NCBI RefSeq assembly: GCF_001704415.2
Contig: NC_030823.1
Coordinates: 73,594,458 to 73,658,457, forward strand
Origin: Capra hircus
Lineage: Eukaryota > Chordata > Mammalia > Artiodactyla > Bovidae
Direction: 5' to 3'
Length of the DNA: 64,000 bases
The notes below the pieces were generated by a model. The model did no database searches. It was not told where the DNA came from and was given only the letters and a program-made list of their open reading frames with translations. This document shows positions 56,531-64,000 of this stretch, in pieces. The number at the start of each line of letters is the position of its first letter. Position 1 is the stretch's first letter. A program made the translations under genes and the position numbers.

Positions 56531-57134
56531 GTTATTACTATTGGTCAAAAGAAATGGTTGAGTAAAAGTGATTTTTAAATCTGTTATTGAATAATATGCC
56601 TCTTACCATGGGTGGTCATTCAAAACTGAATTATGGATACAGAGGAAGACTTTTAACAATTGCTGGCTACCCTGTTGATGCACTTTCTGCATGGATTCAA
56701 AATACTCTCCGGATCATTTTAGACCATTGTGCATGCAGACATGAGGACAACCCAACTCAGGTCAAGTTCCACCTGCTCCCTGATCCTTGTCTGAGTCCTA
56801 CGCCTGTCACAGGGGACCGTCCACATCTATTTCTGAGGATAAGAATCTCCCACTCACTGTCTCATTGACCATGCTGCCCATGATGTCCAGGGCCTGGCAT
56901 CAGTGGGAATCAGTGGTGAAGACCTTGCCCTCTGTCCCTTCTACAACACCGTAGCTGGCTGAACCTCCTGCAACTACACTCAAAATACTGGCTGAAGAAA
57001 ATTATAGGAAGCATTATTTTTTCCTGTAAACCTTTCCTTAGCTTCTTGCGGCTCTTGGAAATAAATCTAAACTCATTGATGTTGTCTGCGGGACCGGTAG
57101 GATCAGGCCATTCCTGCCTCACCAGCTGTATTTT
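56531..57134. other. Unique sequence, no gene seen
   Basis: A 93-codon frame at 56587-56868 has no recognisable domain. Confidence 0.35.
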
Positions 57135-57500
57135 CACACATCCCCCTCCCTCTTTCTCTCTGCTCCACGCAAGTTGGTCCTAATTCCCGCCGATCTCACC
57201 GGGCTCTTCCCTGCCTCTGAGTCCCTGATACAACGTTTGCTCTCCCCTCAGACTTCGCCTGCCTGACTCCTGTTTATCCTGCAGCTCTCTGTTTATGCCT
57301 CCTCTGCAGAGAGATTTTCCTCATCTTTAATTCTCACATCACCCTGATTTTTCCTTCTTGCCCCTTATGGTCCTGATCAAAACTTGACTTTTTCTTTCTC
57401 TGTCAGGATCACGACTTTCTTAAGGGCTGCATCCCCAGCAGCTCACACAAATACGGATGCAATACTATTCGTTGACTCAGAGCATAAATAGATGAATAGC
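57135..57500 (+). mobile_element. L2 LINE 3' fragment
   Basis: L2 order: 'tctgctccacgcaagttggt', 'gctctcccctcagacttcgc', 'agagagattttcctcatctt', 'gccccttatggtcctgatca', 'gactttcttaagggctgcat', and a degenerate end near 57480. Confidence 0.55.
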
Positions 57501-57744
57501 TAGACACTGGCTGTCCAAAGTGGAATTCGTGACTCATCCGCCTTTCTAACACCAGTGTTTTCTCATCTCCATTGCCACTTCAGACCCTCAACCCTAGAGC
57601 TCTTTCTTTTAAATGATTCTTCAGCAGGCCCTACACTCAGCCAGCAGTTGTGATGAATAAATCATTCTATGGCCAGATATTGCAGCCGAGGAAGGAGTTA
57701 CACAGGGTCATCAATGCACAAGTATATTTCAAATAATATCTTAT

Positions 57745-59020
57745 CATTTGGAGTGTGCTATGCCAGTTTTCATTCCAATCCCAAAGAAAGGTAATGTCAA
57801 AGAATGCTCAAACTACCGCACAATTGCACTCATCTCACACGCTAGCAAGGTAATGCTCAAAATTCTCCAAGCCAGGCTTCAACAGTACGTGAACCATGAA
57901 CTTCCTGATGTTCAAGCTGGTTTTAGAAAAGGCAGAGGAACCAGAGATCAAATTGCCAACATCCGCTGGATCATGAAAAAAGCAAGAAAGTTCCAGAAAA
58001 TCATCTATTTCTGCTTTATTGACTATGCCAAAGACTTTGTGTGGATCACAATAAACTGCGGAAAATTCTGAAAGAGATGGGAATACCAGACCACCTGATC
58101 TGCCTCTTGAGAAATCTCTATGCAGGTCAGGAAGCAATAGTTAGAATTGGACATGGAACAACAGACTGGTTCCGCTTGGGAAAAGGAGTATGTCAAGGCT
58201 GTATACTGTCACCCTCCTTATTAAACTTATATGCAAAGTACATCATGAGAAACACTGGGCTGGAGAAAGCACAAACTTAAAGGGCCTCTTAATGAAAGTG
58301 AAAGAGGAGAGTGAAAAAATTAGCTTACAGCTCAACATTCAGAAAACTAAGATCATGGCATGTGGTCCCATCACTTCATGGGAAATAGATGGGAAAACAG
58401 TGGAAATAGTGTCAGGCTTTATTTTGGGGGGCTCCAAAATCACTGCAGATGGTGACTGCAGCCATGAAATTAAAAGATGCTTGCTCCCTGGAAGAAAAGT
58501 TATGACCAACTTAGACAGCATATTAAAAAGCAGAGACATTACTTTGCCAACAAAGGTCTGTATAATCAAGGCTATGGTTTTTCCAGTGGTCATGTATGGA
58601 TATGACAGTTGGACTATAAAAAAAAGCTGAGCACCAAAGAATTGATGCTTTTCAACCATGGTGTTGGAGAAGACTCTTCAGAGTCCCTTGGACTGCAAGG
58701 AGATCCAACCAGTCTATCCTAAAGGAGATCAGTCCTGAGTGTTCATTGGAAAGACTGATGTTGAAGCTGAAACTCCAATACTTTGGCCACCTCATGTGAA
58801 GAGTTGACTCTTTGGAAAAGACCCTGATGCTGGGAAAGATTGAAGGCAGGAGGAAAAGGGGACGACGGAGGATGAGATGGCTGGATGGCATCACCGCCTC
58901 AGTGGACGTGAGTTTGAGTGAACTCCAGGAGTTGGTGATGGACAAGGAGGCCTGGCGTGCTGCAGTCCATGGGGTCTCAAAGAGTCAGACAGGACGGAGT
59001 GACTGAACTGACTGACACAA
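57745..59020 (+). mobile_element. BovB (RTE) LINE, third long copy, internally deleted
   Basis: It starts at 'gtgctatgccagttttcatt' and ends near 'gtgactgaactgactgaca'. Compared with the 45-kb copy it lacks 82 bp (equivalent to 45782-45863), joining 'agcacaaact' to 'taaagggcct' at about 58278. Confidence 0.9.
57748..59006 (+). pseudogene. BovB reverse transcriptase, broken
   Basis: Three separate lesions are visible. A 4-bp deletion at about 58037 turns the palm sequence 'tttgactgtgtgg' into 'tttgtgtgg' and shifts the frame. An 82-bp deletion at about 58278 removes the whole catalytic YADD box and shifts the frame again. A further shift occurs in the A-run near 58620. Remaining blocks are readable: '[20 protein letters not shown]', 'GKGVCQGCILSP' and '[16 protein letters not shown]'. 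No activity is possible. Confidence 0.88.
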
Positions 59021-59029
59021 TATGTGAGT

Positions 59030-59175
59030 ACATGTATATTATCTCATTTATCCTTCGCAACAGTCTTACAGGATAAGAACATCAACTCTCCCCATTTTGC
59101 AGATGAGCAAACTGAGACAGAGATTAGGAATGAAGCCATAACATCAGCTAATTATCAAATGGAGATCTGAAACAA
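59030..59175 (-). mobile_element. MIR SINE
   Basis: 'tattatctcatttatccttc', 'gcaacagtcttacaggataa', 'ccccattttgcagatgagca' and 'aactgagacagagattagga' follow the minus-strand MIR order. Confidence 0.75.
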
Positions 59176-59321
59176 ACTTGGTTTAACGCCAACATTCATA
59201 CGTCTAATCTCCAGAGTTCACTGTCTTTCTCAGCCACAGGCACCAGCGTTGTCAGTTAACTCTCATTTGACCTTAGCTCCTCTCTGCTTCCCTCTTAATC
59301 CACCTAAGCTCTTTTCTTAGA

Positions 59322-59535
59322 TTGTTTGTTTAGCCACTAAGTAGTGTCCAACTCTTTGTGACCCCATGCGCTGTAATCTGCCAGGATCCTCTGTCCATAG
59401 GATTTTCCAGGCAAGAATATTGAAGTGGGCCACCATGCCCTCTTCCAAGGGAACTTCCTGACCCAGAAATTTCACCTGCGTGCCTCTCTCGCAGCACGGG
59501 TGAATTCTTTACCACTGAGCCACCTGGGAAGCCCT
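59322..59535 (-). mobile_element. Bov-tA SINE, diverged
   Basis: Minus-strand: 'agtgtccaactctttgtgac', 'aggattttccaggcaagaat' and 'gagccacctgggaagccctt'. Older than its relatives by divergence. Confidence 0.88.
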
Positions 59536-59767
59536 TTTTCTGGATCGTGAGCACTAATACTCAGAACTATATTCTTTTATTTTTCAGGAGCTAGATTTTC
59601 AACCTAATGATTACCTCTGAAAATTTCCTCTCCTTTTGACTTTGTTGCGCTAAAGATTTTGCTTTATTGGATAATCCATCCCGACTATAGGGAGAGAGGT
59701 CATGAAACTAAAAATCTTCCACTACTTGTTAGAAGCTGTGAAAAGTGAGCTTTAAACCAGTATCTAA

Positions 59768-59815
59768 GAAGAAGGAAGTGACTTCCCTGGTGGGCCAATG
59801 GCTAAGACTCCACGC
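59768..59815 (+). mobile_element. CHR-type tRNA-Glu SINE head
   Basis: Only the head is seen: 'gacttccctggtgggccaat', 'ggctaagactccacgcagga'. Confidence 0.65.
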
Positions 59816-59970
59816 AGGAGCAACACCTTAATGGTAGTTCCCCCAAACGACTCCAACCTCGGGCAGAAGTTAGTTGTTCCTCAACACTCTAGTACTATGG
59901 ATGGGTGAGTCTTCTCTCTGGTTCTGACACCCAGCAGGCCTTTTACCAGATTTGCAACTCCTTTTTGTAG

Positions 59971-59990
59971 TAAATAAATAAATAAATAAA
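59971..59990 (+). repeat. (TAAA)5 microsatellite
   Basis: Five pure TAAA units. Confidence 0.95.
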
Positions 59991-60079
59991 GCTAAGGGCG
60001 TTGTGACTCTTGGGCTTAACTAAGGGACGGGAGAAAAGCAGCATGCAGCTGGTCCCTTCTGTGTGTCAGTCATCCTTCC

Positions 60080-60240
60080 GTGTTTCACATGCGTCATCTG
60101 ATCCAACTGCCTAACAACCCATGACGTGATTATCAGCATCCCTTTCATATGCATGATAACACACAGAGACACAGAGGAGTCAAATAATTTGTCCAAGATC
60201 ACATTAGCTACTATGCAGTAAACGGAATATGTCATACCTA
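60080..60240 (-). mobile_element. MIR SINE
   Basis: 'gcgtcatctgatccaactgc', 'ctaacaacccatgacgtgat', 'tatcagcatccctttc' and 'caagatcacattagctacta' follow the minus-strand MIR order. Confidence 0.55.
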
Positions 60241-60576
60241 TTTTTTTAAATTCCTAGGTCATGCTTTTTCCTTTATCTGCATGATATCCATAACCCCAAA
60301 CCTTTCTGGTTTGTCTAGTAAGCCTTCTCTCCTTTTGTTTCTGAGTCTCCTGGTCTTCATTGTTCTTGGGTGGGTTTCCCCCTCAGACACCTCCATCTGG
60401 ACCCTGGGTGCTATAGTTTCCTCTCCCACCGTCACCAAAAAAGTCGTCCTGTTTTCCTGTTTCCTTTCTTGAGCGATATAAATGTATGTTTAGATGTGTG
60501 TTCATTTGACTTACATTTGCAAGACAAATCACTTGCATTTCATTTGGGAGCTGGTCTTGTGCAAATGCGCGTGCAA
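60241..60576. other. Unique sequence, no gene seen
   Basis: The 135-codon frame at 60370-60777 runs into the SINE behind it and is not a gene. Confidence 0.4.
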
Positions 60577-60778
60577 ATGTGCTCAGTCACTTCAGCGGTG
60601 TCCGACTCTTTGCAACCCTATAGGCCAGTCCCTGCCAGGCTCCTCTGTCCTTGGGATTTTCCCGGCAAGAATGCCGAAGTGGGCTGCCATTTCCTTCTCC
60701 AGGGGACCTTCCTGACCCAGGAGTCGAACCCGTGTCTTCTGCATCTCCTGCGCCGCAGGCAGATTCTTTTCTGCTGAT
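60577..60778 (-). mobile_element. Bov-tA SINE
   Basis: Minus-strand: 'gtgtccgactctttgcaacc', 'ttcccggcaagaatgccgaa' and 'cgccgcaggcagattctttt'. Confidence 0.92.
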
Positions 60779-61071
60779 CGAATGTATGCACGACGCCTCA
60801 TATTATCAGGTTAACAGAAAGTAGGACCCTAAGGGAATGGACGGAAGACAGAGCAGCTTTGATAGGATAAGCAGAAATCTTGTAAAAGACAGCTAATGGA
60901 TGAGAGGCCAACTTGGCTACTGGGGGTAGCGGTGGAATGGAACCAGGGAAAGGGCTCAGGGGGCCCTGATGCTCAAAGAGAGATGGGAGCCAAGGGGGTT
61001 GGAGAGCACACTGTTTGCCAAAACGAAGAGTGAACTTCAAGTTTCCATTCGTCCGGTCCAAAATGTACCGT
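60779..61071. other. Unique sequence, no gene seen
   Basis: Nothing recognised. Confidence 0.35.
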
Positions 61072-61124
61072 TACGTGTGTGTGTGTGTGTGTGTGCGCGC
61101 GCGCGCGCGCGCATGCGTGCGCGT
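61072..61124 (+). repeat. (GT)10(GC)9 tract, alternating purine/pyrimidine
   Basis: (GT)10 at 61075-61094 runs directly into (GC)9 at 61095-61112. Purine/pyrimidine alternation is unbroken for 53 bp (61072-61124). Such tracts readily form Z-DNA. It lies at the tail edge of the next SINE. Confidence 0.95.
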
Positions 61125-61245
61125 TAGTTGCTCCGTCGTGTCTGACGCTTTATGACCCCTTGGACTATATAGTCTGCCAGGATCCTGTGTCCATGGGATT
61201 TTCCAGGCAAGAATACTGGAATGGGTAGCCATTACCTTCTCCAGG
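61125..61245 (-). mobile_element. Bov-A SINE, truncated
   Basis: Minus-strand: 'agttgctccgtcgtgtctga', 'atgggattttccaggcaaga', 'attaccttctccaggc'. The tRNA head is missing. Confidence 0.88.
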
Positions 61246-62235
61246 CATTACCTTTGACTTATCTCTAAAAGTAAAAGAGATGTGGAGAAAGATAATTGCA
61301 ACATGATCCTTATGGAAGATAGCGTTGGTCACAGAAGACCTGGCTCAATCAGTGAATCTTATTGGGTTGCATACACAGAGGATACCTATGAAATAGCATG
61401 GGTCTCGCACAGCAGACACAATTAACTGGGTTTCTCATACAATTTAAGCGTGGCATCTGTGTCGGTTAGGTTCACACAAAAGATGGGTCTGCTCATATTA
61501 GTGAGGGTTCCAGGGAAGGTCTACCTTGTGGAATCTGCATTCTCCAGGCTAGTTTTTAAGATTCTTCTCTTGGGAGTCATCAGCCATCTCTCTTGGGTAA
61601 AAATCTGTGAGCTTTAATTTATAAACAAGACCATCAGCTTTACTTATAAGTGCCATGATTTGAGTTTCAGTGTAAGCGCAACATCTGAATGACAAGTGTG
61701 AGAGAGGTTTTTAGAGGTACAGTTTTATAGAGATACAGAAAGCACTGATGGCTTACATGTGTATGTGTTGCCTAGGAATGAATGCCTGGCCACTCTTGAT
61801 AAGAGCCATAACTATATCCAGTTTACAGTCCCTCTTCCTGGGACTGCCTGATGTAAAGACTTGCTCTGGGCTAAGTCACAACAGTCATACGGCCCCCATA
61901 AAGTAGATACGATTTTCATTCACCCAGATGTTTCACCTGTAGGTATAAATGTCCCAGTTGCTCTGCACTGGCCAGATATCAGCTCACAGCTCCCTTCTCT
62001 ATAGAACTGCCTTTGGTTAAGCCATAACTGCCCTATCCCACCACCTCCAGAGCCTTGCTCAGGAGGATCATGTTTTATATGCAATTTGTGCTTCACAGCT
62101 TCCCTGATGATGAGAACCAAAGCAAGTGTCCAGAAAAATATGTTCTCCTTAACCCTTCCCTCTGTCCCATCCTGTTCTTCTCACTCTCCTTCCTCCAAGA
62201 GCACTCCTCCAAAACTGAAATGTATTTATACAACG
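61246..62235. other. Unique sequence, no gene seen
   Basis: Nothing recognised. Confidence 0.4.
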
Positions 62236-62441
62236 GCTTCCCTTGTGGCTCAGACAGTAAAAGAATCTACCTGCAATGTGAGAGACCCGGGTTTGATCTC
62301 TGGGTCTGGAAGATCCACTGGAGAAGGAAATGGCAACCCACTTCAGTATTTGTGCCTGGGAAATCCCATGGACAGAGGACCCTGACCAGATACAATCCAT
62401 GGGGTTGCAAAGAGTCCAACACACCTGAGTGACTGAGACAC
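62236..62441 (+). mobile_element. Bov-tA SINE
   Basis: Plus-strand: 'cttcccttgtggctcagaca', 'agatccactggagaaggaaa', 'gggttgcaaagagtccaaca', ending 'gtgactgagacacac'. Confidence 0.92.
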
Positions 62442-62444
62442 ACA

Positions 62445-62970
62445 AAGAAACATATACCATGGGATATCACCTGGCCATGAGCAAGAAGGATATCCTGCCA
62501 CTTGCAACAACATGGATGAACCGTGAAGACATTATGCCAAGTGAAATAAGCCAGACAGAGAAAGACAAATACTGTATGTTCTCACACTCAGAATCCCGGA
62601 AAGTTGAACTTATGGAAGCATGAAATAGAATGGTGGTTACCAAGACCCAGAGGCGTAGGGAAAAAGGGAAACATTGGTCACAGAGTACAAACTTCCAGTT
62701 AGAAGATGAATAAATTCTAGGGATTCAGTGCATAGCACGGTGATTATAGATAACAATACCGTACTGTACTCTTGAAAGTTGCTAGGAGAGGAGATCTTAC
62801 ATGTTCTCACTGCAAGAAAGAGATGATAATTACCTGATGTGATGAAGGTGTTAGCTAACACCACCGTGGTAATTATATTGCAATATATAACCGTATCTAA
62901 TCAACACTTTTTATACCTTGAACTTACACATGTTATATGTCAATTATATCTCAACAAAGCTGGGAAAAAG
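62445..62970 (+). mobile_element. L1 LINE 3' end, old
   Basis: It contains the last ORF2-side sequence and 3' UTR of an older L1: 'cacttgcaacaacatggatg', 'aagtgaaataagccagacag', 'aatagaatggtggttaccaa', 'cttgaaagttgctaggagag' and a closing 'atatctcaacaaagctgg'. 5' truncated and directly behind the SINE. Confidence 0.85.
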
Positions 62971-63037
62971 TTGTTTGAACAAGGATCCCCATTTTAGGCT
63001 CTGCCAGATCCTTTTTTCCCCGCTTTGTTGAGATCTG

Positions 63038-63250
63038 GGGCTGCCCAGGTGGCACTAATGGTAAAAAGAACCCTCCTGCCAAAGCAAGAGACGTAAGAGA
63101 TGTGGGTTCAGTCCCTGGGTCGGAAAAGTCCCGTGGAGAAGGGCATGGCAACCCACTCCAGTACTCTTGCCTGGAGAATCCCAAGGACTGAGGAGCCTGG
63201 CGGGCTGTGGTCCACAGGGTCACAAAGAGCCAGACACGACTGAAATGACT
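63038..63250 (+). mobile_element. Bov-tA SINE
   Basis: Plus-strand: 'tgcccaggtggcactaatgg', 'gttcagtccctgggtcggaa', 'cagtactcttgcctggagaa', ending 'ccagacacgactgaaatgac'. Confidence 0.92.
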
Positions 63251-64000
63251 TACCGCTCACACACTAGGGAATACCCCCAGGGGCATCGGTTTCCTGCCTC
63301 TGGCTGGACCAAGCTCTTCTGGAGCTGTTGCCAAGCAACACTCAATAACTCTCCAGCCGCTCAGGCCACCCCGTCCCACCCACTTACACGCCCCGTGAGT
63401 AGAGTGATGTGACCTGTGCTCCATCCAGGCTGGCAACAACCTACCGAGGACTCAGGAGGAGGCTGGCTTTCCTCATTTCCCCAGGTCTGTGAAGAGCCCA
63501 CTCTTGCTTTCACCTTCAGATTTAGGGAATGAGGCTTTGACCTGACTCAGCCCCAGCTGCTCCTGTTCCTGGACTCAGGGAGAGTCCACAGGGTGAAGCA
63601 GAGGTCTCAAGTCTGCACGGGATTGAGGCCAAGCTCACTGAATCGCTGGGACCTGACACTAAACTGTCCTGACACCTCTCTTAACAAGTCCCTCCTCGTG
63701 AGCCGTAGGAACAAGGAGAGGGAGCCGCTCCTTCTCCACGAACAGGTGTTCCCCGGGCCATCCTCCTACGAGCAAGGTGATCAGCATCGGACTCAGGCAG
63801 AGAACTGGGAAAGAAGATGCTGACCAGCCCCCAACGTACATCTATTGAGTTTCGAGGTGCTTGGGAAGTAACACTCCTTTCTCTCCCTCTGTATAGAAGA
63901 AAGAATCAACAGATGAAGAAGGGGTTACCTCCCTCTTTGCTAAGTGGCAAGAAAACAAGACCTTCCCCAGGAGGCCCACCAACACTTCATCCCTGAACTT
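63251..64000. other. Unique sequence, no gene seen
   Basis: Frames of 60-80 codons on both strands without domains. Confidence 0.4.

Noticed and set aside
1..64000. tRNA genes
   Set aside because: All tRNA-like A/B-box sequence found belongs to the heads of Bov-tA and CHR SINEs.
1..64000. CRISPR arrays or bacterial operons
   Set aside because: Repeats are dispersed transposons or simple repeats; there is no regular spacer pattern and no dense coding.

Overview
The window is nuclear DNA from a ruminant, almost certainly a bovid. The evidence is several BovB (RTE-type) LINE copies, about twenty tRNA-Glu/BovB-derived SINEs (Bov-tA, and BOV-A2 with GCT-repeat tails), and 3' ends of a ruminant-type L1 family. 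Cattle, sheep and goat cannot be told apart by eye. There is no bacterial or viral gene organisation, no RNA gene, no CRISPR array and no convincing host protein-coding exon. The longest open frames are retrotransposon reverse transcriptase (RT) remnants, and most others fall in repeats or read as low-complexity chance frames. The window looks intergenic or deeply intronic.

Layout. 0-10 kb: an old MaLR LTR (about 1.3-1.7 kb), a solo endogenous-retrovirus LTR with perfect 5-bp target duplication (2489-2879), a second MaLR LTR (about 4.6-5.1 kb), L2 pieces (5.7-6.2 kb), a BovB copy (6442-7587) and two SINEs inserted one after the other at the same target (9.2-9.65 kb). 10-20 kb: MIR pieces, then a MaLR LTR at 13.2-14.07 kb split by a BOV-A2 with a (GCT)16 tail and a Bov-tA, then mostly unique sequence with CA and CT microsatellites. 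20-30 kb: a 5'-truncated L1 (20600-21523, minus strand, 11-bp target duplication), several SINEs with clear target duplications, long unique stretches with possible conserved noncoding elements, and a cluster of MIRs at 28.4-29.3 kb. 30-45 kb: more BOV-A2 copies, an L1 with an inverted 5' part (about 35.2 kb), MER5A copies, a MaLR LTR with a BovB 3' end fragment directly behind it (42.1 kb), and L2 (43.5-44.8 kb). 45-64 kb: the longest BovB copy (441-codon frame), GC-richer unique sequence at 46.6-48.4 kb, a very old L3/CR1 LINE on the minus strand (about 49.6-50.8 kb) that still shows RT motifs, CA microsatellites, an L1 tail inside a MIR (56.1-56.5 kb), a broken BovB (57.7-59.0 kb), SINEs, a Z-DNA-prone (GT)10(GC)9 tract and an L1 3' end at 62.4-62.97 kb.

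No genes act together here. The content is a layered transposon record: L3/CR1, L2 and MIR first, then MaLR LTRs and MER5A, then L1, then the ruminant-specific BovB and SINEs. Transposon family names come from remembered consensus patterns, not a database search. Target duplications, frames, deletions and tandem repeats were read directly from the sequence. No new biological system was found. The most notable observations are the triple target duplication at 9.2-9.66 kb, the solo LTR, the L3/CR1 with recognisable RT motifs, the nested L1-in-MIR, the inverted L1 and a hairpin-like pair of TCF/LEF motifs at 27.47-27.51 kb.
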